64,000 bases of DNA, taken from positions 1 through 64,000 of the forward strand of contig NZ_FTOL01000006.1 of the NCBI RefSeq assembly GCF_900156735.1. The letters run 5' to 3'. Shown here in pieces: positions 53,894-61,951 of the stretch. Position numbers and translations under genes: made by a program. Source of the DNA: Chryseobacterium ureilyticum. GTDB lineage: Bacteria; Bacteroidota; Bacteroidia; Flavobacteriales; Weeksellaceae. Under the pieces are notes generated by a model. That model was not told where the DNA came from. It did no database searches and saw nothing but the letters and a program-made list of their open reading frames with translations. Each line of letters begins with the position of its first letter. Within the stretch, counting starts at the first letter, position 1.

Positions 53894-54843
53894 TGGATAG
53901 AAAAAGTTTTTTAAAAGCAATAGGTGGTGGATCTTTAGCAATGGCTTTAGCTCCCAATATGATGATGGCGGAAGAGTTGAAAATGCTTGACTTGAAATCT
54001 GCAAATAAACTGACCATCCTTCATACCAATGACCAACATAGCCGAATAGAACCTTTTGATGCAAGCTATACAAAGAATCCTAATCAGGGAGGGTTTGCAA
54101 GAAGGGCAAGTTTAATTCAACAAATCAGAAGTCAGGAAAATAATGTCTTACTCCTTGACTCAGGTGATATTTTCCAGGGAACACCCTATTTCAACTTCTT
54201 TGGCGGTGAACTGGAATTCAAATTAATGTCCATGATGAAGTATGATGCTTCTACCATGGGTAATCATGATTTCGATAATGGATTAGAAGGTTTTTTAAAA
54301 GTTCTTCCGAATGCAAAATTCCCTTTCATCTGCTCGAATTATGATTTTAAAAATACCATATTGGATGGGAAAACATCTCCTTACAAGATTTTTAACAAAA
54401 ACGGAATCAAAGTTGGGATCTTTGGTGTCGGAATCGAGTTAGATGGTCTTGTAGGAAAAAAGCAATATGGAGACACCATTTATTCTAATCCGATTGATGT
54501 GGCACAACATTATTCTAACTTTCTGAAAAATGATCAGAAGTGCGATCTTGTTATCTGTCTTTCACATATTGGATATGACTACAAAGACGAACCGAACAAA
54601 ATAAGTGATAAAATTTTAGCAGCCAGCACAGAAAATATTGAAATTATTCTTGGCGGGCATACTCATACTTTCTTACCGGAACCTCAGACTTTTACCAACA
54701 GACAAGGCAAGAATGTTCTTGTAAACCAGGTGGGATGGGCAGGACTTCTTTTGGGTAGGATAGATTTTTACTTTGATACAAACAAAAACGTAAAGCATAT
54801 TTCCTGGAACAATCAGGCAATAGACAGCAGCATAATAGCATAA
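53893..54843 (+). CDS. Periplasmic 5'-nucleotidase metallophosphatase domain
   Basis: This 316-residue calcineurin-like phosphatase corresponds to the N-terminal half of UshA-type 5'-nucleotidases. Metal ligands are in LHTNDQHSRIEP (Asp47, His49), DSGDIFQGTPYF (Asp92), GNHDFDNG (Asn124, His125) and GGHTHTFLPEP. The export signal (MDRKSFLKAIGGGSLAMALAP) resembles a Tat or Sec signal of flavobacteria. The enzyme hydrolyses nucleotide phosphates in the periplasm, probably together with the C-terminal-domain lipoprotein encoded just upstream. It is followed at 1 base by porZ. Confidence 0.93.
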   Translation: MDRKSFLKAIGGGSLAMALAPNMMMAEELKMLDLKSANKLTILHTNDQHSRIEPFDASYTKNPNQGGFARRASLIQQIRSQENNVLLLDSGDIFQGTPYFNFFGGELEFKLMSMMKYDASTMGNHDFDNGLEGFLKVLPNAKFPFICSNYDFKNTILDGKTSPYKIFNKNGIKVGIFGVGIELDGLVGKKQYGDTIYSNPIDVAQHYSNFLKNDQKCDLVICLSHIGYDYKDEPNKISDKILAASTENIEIILGGHTHTFLPEPQTFTNRQGKNVLVNQVGWAGLLLGRIDFYFDTNKNVKHISWNNQAIDSSIIA

Positions 54844-54844
54844 C

Positions 54845-57100
54845 ATGAAAAAACTCTCAATAATTTCTCTTGGTATTTTAGCATCCCTGCAGTTTACAAA
54901 AGCTCAGGTCATTTCATCAAAAAAATGGGCAGATCATTTTTCCTATAATAATGTCTTAGCAATGAAAGAAGACAATGGAAAAATAATAGCTGCTACAGAA
55001 AACGGAATTTTCTATTATACAATATCAACAGGAGAAATTACGAAGTTATCTAAAGCCAATGGTCTTCATAATATTGGAATAACAGCGTTTGATTATGACC
55101 CAAAAAGCAAAATAGGGGTTATTGGTTATTCAAACGGCTCTATGGATGTCATCACTCCAAACGAAATTAAATATATTGTTGACATTCCTATTGCTGCAGG
55201 CTACAACGGAAACAAAAAAATTAACCATATTTCGATTACGGGTGATCAGGCTGTGATTTCCGTAGGATATGGAGTTTCTATTTTTAATATTAAAAAGAAA
55301 GAATTTGGAGATTCTGCTTTCTTCTTAAATGCCGGGATTTACGAAGCCAGTAATGAAGCAACAATATTTGGTAACAAGGTATATTCTGTAACCAATACAG
55401 GCTTAAAAAGTCATGAATTAAATACTACTTTCCCTGTATTTTCTACATGGACTGTAGAGGTACCTGGTGCATTCAAGCATATTGATGCTGAGACTGATAT
55501 AGTATTTTCATCTGCAACTTCTGCTTTTATCTACAATAACGGCACACCAATGCCGCTTCCTACTAACTTTATTGATATTCAAGATGTTGTGGTTTCCCCA
55601 AACAATATTGTAGTTACCGATAGCAGAATATATTCCTTTGGAACTAATGGTGTATCTCAAAATATAGTAGCTTTGGGAGAACAGTGCAATACAGCTATTG
55701 CAGCAAACGGAAAAATATTTGGAGGAACCGTATTTTCCGGAATAAAAGACGAAGGAAATAATATTTATAAACCATCTGGTCCACAATTTAATTTCGCATA
55801 CAAAATAAACCTTTACGATAACAATCAACTGCTAGTATCCAGTGGTGCTAGGGCGGAAAGATATAATGATGCTGTATTTAATCCTAAAAGACCTGGGTTT
55901 TATTATTTTAACGGTACAGAATGGATTTCATCTTCTTATTTCAAAACTTTTACCGGAGAATTAAACATTTTAGATGCGATATTAAATCCTCTTGATAACA
56001 ACGAAGTACTTTTTGCCAATTATACATATAACAGTCAGGGAGTTTACAAAATGAAGTATAATGCGGCAAATAAAGATTTTGAATTTGTAAAACATTACAG
56101 TCTTCAGGCTACACCTTATGGTCGTCGTACCGTAGGTCTTGCCACCGATTCTAAAAATAATATTTTTGCAACAACAGCTTTTAGTAATGGTTCCTCTTCA
56201 GTCGCAATTTATGATAAAGCTAAGGATGACTTTTTTCACAAAGAACTTTCTTTAAAGAGTACTTCCATACAAAAACCTATTGTTTATGAAAACATGCTAT
56301 GGATAGCTTTACCAAGATCTAATAACTTTTGGGTGTATGACTACAAAGACGCACTTAATCTTTCTGATGACAATGATTACATCTTAAGAGAGGCAAACGG
56401 ATTTGCCGCTAATGCATCTGGATCAATATCGGTAGCAATTGATAAATCCGGTGATGCATGGATAGGAACAGACAGTGGGGTAAGAGTGATCTCTAATGCT
56501 GCTTCTGAGATTAAGAGCCCTGATGTAAAGGCAAATCCTATTATAATAGAACAAAATGGCTTGGGAGAAGAGCTTTTCAGAGACTCAAACATTCTTCAGA
56601 TTGAAGTGGATGGTGGTGATTATAAATGGGTTTCTGTAGATGGCGGTGGTGTATATTATCTATCTTCCGATGGACAGAAGACGATAAAACATTTCACAAT
56701 GGAAAACTCTCCCCTTCCAACTAACAGTGTTACAGATATAAAAGTAGATAAAAAAACAGGTAAGGTATATTTCGTTACTTATAATGGTATTGTAACCTAT
56801 CAGAGTGATATCTCTGAAGTAAATTCTAATTTCGGAAACGTGGTAGTTTACCCTAACCCTGTAGTGTATTCTAATTTCAAAGGAAAAGTTACCATTAAAG
56901 GGCTTGCCGAAAAAACCAATATAAGAATCGCAGATGCAGCAGGAAATGTAGTACATTCGGCAGTAGCAAGAGGAGGTTATTATGAATGGGATCTTAATAA
57001 TCAGAAAGGAACCAGAGTTGCCTCAGGAATCTATTTCGTATTAATGACCAATGAAGATGGCTCCGACAAAGCTACAGCCAAAATAGGGGTAGTTAATTAA
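54845..57100 (+). CDS. porZ: T9SS attachment-complex protein PorZ
   Basis: PorZ is a surface beta-propeller protein of the T9SS attachment complex, which delivers A-LPS to cargo for anchoring in Porphyromonas. The 751-residue protein has a signal peptide (MKKLSIISLGILASLQFTKAQ), a start typical of the family (KWADHFSYNNVLAM), and propeller blades (YTISTGEITKLSKANGL, IGTDSGVRVIS, KWVSVDGGGVYYLSSDG, ENSPLPTNSVTDIKVD). It ends with a T9SS type A C-terminal domain (VVYPNPVVYSNFKGKV, RVASGIYFVLMTN). It is in one unit with the nucleotidase genes and recO, which overlaps its stop. The porZ-recO neighbourhood supports the call. Confidence 0.92.
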   Translation: MKKLSIISLGILASLQFTKAQVISSKKWADHFSYNNVLAMKEDNGKIIAATENGIFYYTISTGEITKLSKANGLHNIGITAFDYDPKSKIGVIGYSNGSMDVITPNEIKYIVDIPIAAGYNGNKKINHISITGDQAVISVGYGVSIFNIKKKEFGDSAFFLNAGIYEASNEATIFGNKVYSVTNTGLKSHELNTTFPVFSTWTVEVPGAFKHIDAETDIVFSSATSAFIYNNGTPMPLPTNFIDIQDVVVSPNNIVVTDSRIYSFGTNGVSQNIVALGEQCNTAIAANGKIFGGTVFSGIKDEGNNIYKPSGPQFNFAYKINLYDNNQLLVSSGARAERYNDAVFNPKRPGFYYFNGTEWISSSYFKTFTGELNILDAILNPLDNNEVLFANYTYNSQGVYKMKYNAANKDFEFVKHYSLQATPYGRRTVGLATDSKNNIFATTAFSNGSSSVAIYDKAKDDFFHKELSLKSTSIQKPIVYENMLWIALPRSNNFWVYDYKDALNLSDDNDYILREANGFAANASGSISVAIDKSGDAWIGTDSGVRVISNAASEIKSPDVKANPIIIEQNGLGEELFRDSNILQIEVDGGDYKWVSVDGGGVYYLSSDGQKTIKHFTMENSPLPTNSVTDIKVDKKTGKVYFVTYNGIVTYQSDISEVNSNFGNVVVYPNPVVYSNFKGKVTIKGLAEKTNIRIADAAGNVVHSAVARGGYYEWDLNNQKGTRVASGIYFVLMTNEDGSDKATAKIGVVN

Positions 57101-57786
57101 TGAATTCACAACAAGGTTTTTTACTGTCATTTATAAAATATGGGGAAAATGATGCAGTATTGCATTGTTTTACTGAAGAGGATGGTTTTCAGTCTTATTT
57201 TCTGAAAGGAATTTATTCTAAGAGAAATAAAAAGAAAGCCTTCCTGCAACCCTTGAACAAATTAAGTTTTACGATTAATCCTGCAAGAGGAAACGGTATA
57301 CCATCCATTTCAAAATTTGAATTGGTAAAAGACAACGATGTTTACACCGATATAAAAGTAAACACCGTTATATTTTTCATATCAGATTTTCTGAATCAAA
57401 TTCTTAAGTTTGAGAATAAAAACCCTAGGATTTTCTTTAGCATAGAAAGGTTCATTAATGAATTGGAAAATAAAAACTACCAATGTCATCTGCTTTTTTT
57501 AATAGCAATTTTAAAAGTACAGGGAGTAGCTCCATTAGTGGGAGAAGGTAATTTTTTAGACCCTGAAACCGGAACCTTTTCCATTACTTCTACTCATCAA
57601 TTGTTTGGTGAAAATATTTCTGCAATTTGGAAAGATGTGCTTTGTTCCGAAAATTTTTATAGCGTAAAAATACACTCTTCTTTAAGAAAAGATTTTCTTG
57701 ACAGCCTTTTGATATACTACCATTATCATATCACAGATTTCAAGAATCCTACCTCATTGGAAGTTATACAACAGATATTTGAATAG
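57100..57786 (+). CDS. recO: DNA repair protein RecO
   Basis: RecO anneals single strands and loads RecA in the RecFOR pathway. The 228-residue protein has the N-terminal OB-fold (GFLLSFIKYGENDAVLHCFTEEDGFQSYFLKG, seen here in parts) with KGIYSKRNKKKAFLQPLNKLSF. The helical C-terminal domain (CHLLFLIAILKVQGVAPLVG) follows, without the zinc-finger Cys of other bacteria, as is usual in Bacteroidota. Its ATG overlaps the porZ stop (TAATG). It is the last gene of the nucleotidase-porZ-recO unit and converges with a GNAT gene 12 bases away. Confidence 0.95.
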   Translation: MNSQQGFLLSFIKYGENDAVLHCFTEEDGFQSYFLKGIYSKRNKKKAFLQPLNKLSFTINPARGNGIPSISKFELVKDNDVYTDIKVNTVIFFISDFLNQILKFENKNPRIFFSIERFINELENKNYQCHLLFLIAILKVQGVAPLVGEGNFLDPETGTFSITSTHQLFGENISAIWKDVLCSENFYSVKIHSSLRKDFLDSLLIYYHYHITDFKNPTSLEVIQQIFE

Positions 57787-57798
57787 TATATATTTAAA

Positions 57799-58275
57799 TT
57801 AAAACTTTTTGTACATAAGATACTGAGGTCCACTCCTTCCTATTCTAGTTTTTCCATCAAAAATATATCCTGCTTTAAGATAAATATGATAGGCTAAATC
57901 ATTTTTCTGGTTAACAGCTAATACAATTTCATTACAGTTTTCAAAATTTTCTTTAACAAAACTATCCACAAGCATCATAGATATTTTCCCTAGTCCTTTT
58001 CCCTGCATTTCAGGATTTATAGATAAAGACCTCACCAAAACAGAATCTTCATTATCAGTAAGCTCAAACTTATCTTTTCCAAAATCAAGAACGAAAAAAC
58101 CAGCGACTATATTACTATCCATAATAGTAATGGGAAACGCATCATTATCATCTCTTTCACTGATACTTTGCAAAGCTTGAGCAGCCGTTGCTGTAAAACG
58201 AAGCTGATTTTCATCTAAGGTATAATCCACTCCGGAAAGATGCTTATTAGGATCAAAAAACTCTAGCTTTATCAT
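57799..58275 (-). CDS. GNAT family N-acetyltransferase
   Basis: This 158-residue acetyltransferase has strand FVLDFGKDKFEL, the acetyl-CoA-binding segment SINPEMQGKGLGKISM (Q/RxxGxG), then EIVLAVNQKNDLAYHIYLKAGYIFDG. The GNAT core is complete and soluble. It follows the DUF1684 gene by 3 bases on the same strand, so it is co-transcribed with it. The substrate is unknown. It converges with recO. Confidence 0.9.
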   Translation of the reverse strand: MIKLEFFDPNKHLSGVDYTLDENQLRFTATAAQALQSISERDDNDAFPITIMDSNIVAGFFVLDFGKDKFELTDNEDSVLVRSLSINPEMQGKGLGKISMMLVDSFVKENFENCNEIVLAVNQKNDLAYHIYLKAGYIFDGKTRIGRSGPQYLMYKKF

Positions 58276-58278
58276 AAT

Positions 58279-58896
58279 CTAATGGTGATAAATATCTTCA
58301 TACATTACTCCGGCTCTTATCTCTACAGGAAGTTTATTTTCCTCAGGAACAATAGGACAGTTGTAATCATAAGCATTGTAAGCACAATACGGCTGATAAG
58401 ATTGGTTAAAATCCAAAACAATAGTATTTCCTTTCGGAATCTTTAAGTCCATATATTTTCCTCCTCCATAGGTTTCCTTCCCATTAGTTTCATCACGGAA
58501 AGGTAAAAAAAGATCATCCTTATATTTTTTCTGTTTGATCAGATCCAAACTTTGATATAAAGTAAGAGTGTAAGGTTTCCCTTTTAATTCAAAAGTTACT
58601 TTCCCATATTCTTTATAAGACTTGGTCTTACCTGAAGAAGTAGGTAATTCAAAAGGCTTAGCTCTTCTTGTTTTAACGAATTTCGCGGTAACTCTGTATT
58701 TAAAATCATACTGAAAAAACGGATGTCCTTTAAAATTGGTAAAATTATCACCACGTAAAGGAGTTGTCTTGGGATTTAAATATTCTGCATCCAGATCTTC
58801 CTTGAATTTCTTCATTTCCATAATTTCAGGAGAAACCATTTTTTGAGAAAAAGCCAATAAAGGTAAAAGTAAAAAGATCAATATATATTTTCTCAT
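58279..58896 (-). CDS. DUF1684 domain protein
   Basis: This 205-residue protein has an N-terminal hydrophobic segment with probable signal peptide (MRKYILIFLLLPLLAFSQK) and is likely periplasmic. The C-terminal part matches DUF1684 (FELKGKPYTLTLYQSLDL, LFLPFRDETNGKETYGGGKYMDL, YQPYCAYNAYDYNCPIVPEENKLPVEIRAG). Most DUF1684 proteins carry this Cys-containing block; the function is unknown. It heads a two-gene unit with the GNAT gene and is divergent from the cholesterol-oxidase homologue. Confidence 0.9.
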   Translation of the reverse strand: MRKYILIFLLLPLLAFSQKMVSPEIMEMKKFKEDLDAEYLNPKTTPLRGDNFTNFKGHPFFQYDFKYRVTAKFVKTRRAKPFELPTSSGKTKSYKEYGKVTFELKGKPYTLTLYQSLDLIKQKKYKDDLFLPFRDETNGKETYGGGKYMDLKIPKGNTIVLDFNQSYQPYCAYNAYDYNCPIVPEENKLPVEIRAGVMYEDIYHH

Positions 58897-59024
58897 GAAT
58901 TCTTTAATTTAAAAGTAAAACTATGAATTTTTCGGGGTATAAAAAGTTAAAATTGTAATAAAATAACACAATCTATTTTAAATATAATATCCCTATATAA
59001 ATCTAGCATACTTTTTGAGCAGCA

Positions 59025-60611
59025 ATGCCCATGGACAGAAAGAGATTCATCAAGACAAGTGTACTGGCTATTTCCGGTTTTTATTTTCTTCAATCAGAAC
59101 TTTTCCAGGCAGCAGGACGAAGATCAAATACAATAAAGGAAATAACTGAAGCTCCTATCATTATCATTGGAAGCGGATACGGAGGTGCTGTTTCTGCATT
59201 ACGTCTTTGTGAAGCCGGAAAAAAAGTTATTATGCTTGAAATGGGGCTTAATTGGGAAAAATCTGGTATTCCATATTCCAATCTTTTAAAACCTGGTAAA
59301 AGTTCAGCATGGCTGAGAAAAAAAACAATTGCTCCTTTTATGAATCTTTTCTCTTTGACACCCTTCACCGGTATATTGGACCGATTGGAGTTTGATCATA
59401 TTAATATTTGGGTAGGAAGAGGTGTTGGCGGAGGTTCATTAGTCAATGGCGGAATGGCTGTTACTCCTAAAGAAAGTTATTTCAAAGAGGTTTTCCCTAG
59501 TCTTGATACGGAAAAGTTTTATAATCATTACTTTCCTTTGGTTCGTGAAGAACTTAAAGTAAATGTCATTGATGAGCAATTTTTAAAAGACTGTCCTTAT
59601 TATAAATTTACAAGAGTAGGTGAAGAAGAAGCACACAAAGCAGGCTTCAAAACAATGAGAGTCCCGAATGTCTATGATTTCAAATATATGGAGAAGGAAT
59701 TCCGTAATGAAGTTCCCCGCTCAGCTCTCAACACTGAAGTTATCTATGGGAATAATCATGGAAAGAACAGCCTAGATAAAACCTACCTTAAAAAAGCAAT
59801 GGAGACGGGAAATCTTGAAATTCTTGATCTTCATAAAGTTGAACATATTAAACTTAATAATGATAAGAGCTATACATTAAATGCTCAACAAATCGATACT
59901 TCAGGAAATGTAATTGCCGATAAAATTTTTCATTGTAAAAAACTGATTCTCGCCGCAGGAACTATGGGAACCTTACAACTTCTATTACAATCCAACGCTA
60001 TAAATGATTTTCCCATTCATGAAAATATTGGGAAAAATTGGGGTAACAATGGAAATTTTATGACAGGAAGAAATTGGGTAAAGCCGTTATCAGGAGGAAC
60101 CGGCACAAAACAGTCTACAATTCCCGTGGGTGGAATTGATAACTGGGAAGATCAGGAACATACTTTTTTCACCGAAATAGCTCCTTTACCAATGGGAATG
60201 GATGTTGCCACAGCTTTATATTTATTGATTAACAGAGTTGACAAAAAAGGTGAAGTAACTTATGATAAGGTCAATCATTTACTAAAATTAAATTGGGATG
60301 AAAGTAATACGGTCAAAATGAGAGAAAATGCCAAATACTTTGTCAGAAAAATGAACAAAGCCAATGGTGGTACAAGAAGTCACTTTTTGTTTAATAATGG
60401 TTTTGGAGCAGATATTTGTTATCATCCACTTGGAGGATGTGTTTTAGGAGAAGCTACCAATGAATTTGGAAAGTTAAAAGATCATGATAATCTGTATGTT
60501 TTAGATGGCTCGTTGATTCCCGGAACAATCGGGGTTAATCCGTTTGTAACGATTACCGCAATTTCAGAGTATTGTATTGAAAACCTTATCAAACAGAATG
60601 AGTTTGCCTAA
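59025..60611 (+). CDS. GMC-family cholesterol oxidase homologue
   Basis: This 528-residue FAD enzyme has a Tat/Sec-like leader (DRKRFIKTSVLAISG) and then the nucleotide-binding IIIIGSGYGGAVSALRL (residues about 45-61). It matches streptomycete class I (non-covalent FAD) cholesterol oxidase closely over long stretches, e.g. VGRGVGGGSLVNGGMAVTPK, TEVIYGNNHGKNSLDKTYL, CYHPLGGCVLGEATNEFG. The catalytic residues are in place: Glu384 (FFTEIAPLPMG), His467 (CYHPLGG) and Asn505 (GVNPFVTITA). It should oxidise 3-beta-hydroxysterols, giving ketosteroid and H2O2; this is by homology. No steroid-degradation genes are nearby, so the role may be nutrition or attack on host membranes. Confidence 0.9.
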   Translation: MPMDRKRFIKTSVLAISGFYFLQSELFQAAGRRSNTIKEITEAPIIIIGSGYGGAVSALRLCEAGKKVIMLEMGLNWEKSGIPYSNLLKPGKSSAWLRKKTIAPFMNLFSLTPFTGILDRLEFDHINIWVGRGVGGGSLVNGGMAVTPKESYFKEVFPSLDTEKFYNHYFPLVREELKVNVIDEQFLKDCPYYKFTRVGEEEAHKAGFKTMRVPNVYDFKYMEKEFRNEVPRSALNTEVIYGNNHGKNSLDKTYLKKAMETGNLEILDLHKVEHIKLNNDKSYTLNAQQIDTSGNVIADKIFHCKKLILAAGTMGTLQLLLQSNAINDFPIHENIGKNWGNNGNFMTGRNWVKPLSGGTGTKQSTIPVGGIDNWEDQEHTFFTEIAPLPMGMDVATALYLLINRVDKKGEVTYDKVNHLLKLNWDESNTVKMRENAKYFVRKMNKANGGTRSHFLFNNGFGADICYHPLGGCVLGEATNEFGKLKDHDNLYVLDGSLIPGTIGVNPFVTITAISEYCIENLIKQNEFA

Positions 60612-60612
60612 A

Positions 60613-61479
60613 TTATGACATTTCCCTTACTTCAATAAGATAGTTTCTGATGTCCTGCTCGTGTTTTTCAGGATAGATAAAATTTAGTTTTTTTGCCAGA
60701 TCATTCCCCAGCTCATGCACAAGATCTGCGAAGGCAAATAAAGCAGTCCAATTTTCGTCAATATTGCTTCCTGAGAATGTTGCCTCTACTCTATTCCATA
60801 GATTTTCAGAAAGATATTTTTTGAAAAGTCTTCCGTGTTTATTGGTTGTAATATTATTCCAGCCTTGATTACTTGCAATATACCATTCTATCAAAGGAAC
60901 AAGGTAATCTGTACGAAGAATATTTTCAGACATGAATTTAGCATAAAAAATATCACCGCGTCCAAGACATTTTGCAACATATGTTGTATCCCACCAAAAA
61001 TCATTGAGTAGCTGTTGAAATTTCTTTTCTGTAGGCTGATGAATCATAATGGACTGATAAGTTGGAGACTTTAAGTTCTTTGTTAAGCCATCTTTATCCA
61101 CTAAAACCCTGTATCCAAGATCCCAATCTTCCGGAAGTATTTCTTCCTGAACTTCTTTTGAAAACTCAGCTACCTGATACAGCTTAAAATCAACTTTCAC
61201 ATGGTCTTTATACAAAACCATCTTCATGGCATGTTTCCCATCAAAAGCTGTGTCATCTTCTTCGATCATAGAAATTGGCGCTCCAAATAGTTTAAGCCAT
61301 TCATTATTGATTTCGTAGGATGTTCTATTTTTAAAAACAAGCTCTACATCAAGATCACTGAAGTCATCCACTGGAGCATACGGATTCACCAATGAACTTG
61401 TCAACAAAACAGCTCGGATATCCGGATTGTTTTCTGCCCATTGAATAATCTGCTCAAGTTTTTCTTCTCTGATCTTCAT
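60613..61479 (-). CDS. Aminoglycoside 6-adenylyltransferase (ANT(6)/AadS-like)
   Basis: This 288-residue nucleotidyltransferase has the ANT(6) family layout: KIREEKLEQIIQWAENNPDI at the start, then the nucleotidyltransferase motif LTSSLVNPYAPVDDFSDLDVEL with the paired carboxylates Asp42 and Asp44, then HVKVDFKLY and the C-terminal helical half (FAFADLVHELGNDLAKKL). ANT(6) enzymes adenylate streptomycin at the 6-hydroxyl. AadS is the Bacteroidota member. The chromosomal setting without mobile elements suggests an intrinsic gene. It is preceded by a 133-residue hypothetical gene 8 bases upstream on the same strand and converges with the oxidase gene 1 base away. Confidence 0.88.
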   Translation of the reverse strand: MKIREEKLEQIIQWAENNPDIRAVLLTSSLVNPYAPVDDFSDLDVELVFKNRTSYEINNEWLKLFGAPISMIEEDDTAFDGKHAMKMVLYKDHVKVDFKLYQVAEFSKEVQEEILPEDWDLGYRVLVDKDGLTKNLKSPTYQSIMIHQPTEKKFQQLLNDFWWDTTYVAKCLGRGDIFYAKFMSENILRTDYLVPLIEWYIASNQGWNNITTNKHGRLFKKYLSENLWNRVEATFSGSNIDENWTALFAFADLVHELGNDLAKKLNFIYPEKHEQDIRNYLIEVREMS

Positions 61480-61487
61480 ATTATTTA

Positions 61488-61889
61488 TTAGTAAGATTCT
61501 GATATTTTCACCCGATAGACATCTGAAGAATTTCTTTTAATAGATTCTACAAAGAAACCTCCTTCTTCGGGTATCACTTCTTTCAAATCAAAACTTTTAC
61601 AATCTTTTGGTAAACCTGAAAATATTAAAGTAAACCAAAAGTCCTTCATAAAAGGAACCGGCGTCCAATACGGAGAAATTGAAATATTCTCTGCGTGGAT
61701 CATTTTACTTCTATGCTCAGACTGGTTATCAAAAAGATAAGTTGAATGCCAGATCCTGATCAGGTTTCCTAAAAATGGTGATGCCGGAAAACAACAATGT
61801 ATAATCACCTGTTTCTCCTCTTCTGTTTTTGCCTGAAGGGATTCCAGGAGTTCTTTTGCAATGACCGGTTTTGTAATAACTTCTTCCAC
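61488..61889 (-). CDS. Hypothetical protein, 133 residues
   Basis: I do not recognise this soluble protein. It starts with GTG at 61889 (AAAGG overlaps the start), as no in-frame ATG lies nearby; an internal ATG gives a product lacking half the sequence. It is mixed alpha/beta, with a helix KELLESLQAKTEEEKQ, a strand VIIHCCFP with two Cys, an aromatic-rich segment (ISPYWTPVPFMKDFWFTLIF) and an acidic loop EVIPEEGGFFVESI. It is 8 bases upstream of the ANT(6)-like gene and most likely co-transcribed with it. Confidence 0.6.
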   Translation of the reverse strand: MEEVITKPVIAKELLESLQAKTEEEKQVIIHCCFPASPFLGNLIRIWHSTYLFDNQSEHRSKMIHAENISISPYWTPVPFMKDFWFTLIFSGLPKDCKSFDLKEVIPEEGGFFVESIKRNSSDVYRVKISESY

Positions 61890-61907
61890 CTTTTATAAGT
61901 AATAAAT

Positions 61908-61944
61908 AATGAGCAATGAGTAATTGATCTACCCATTGCTCATT
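61908..61944 (-). terminator. Hairpin after mqo, possible terminator
   Basis: A 15-bp stem with one mismatch (AATGAGCAATGGGTA / TACTCATTGCTCATT) and a 7-base loop lies 8 bases after the mqo stop on the minus strand. An AT-rich run (ATTTATTAC) follows rather than pure T, so termination may be partial and let some transcript reach the next genes. Confidence 0.5.
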
Positions 61945-61951
61945 ATCAATG

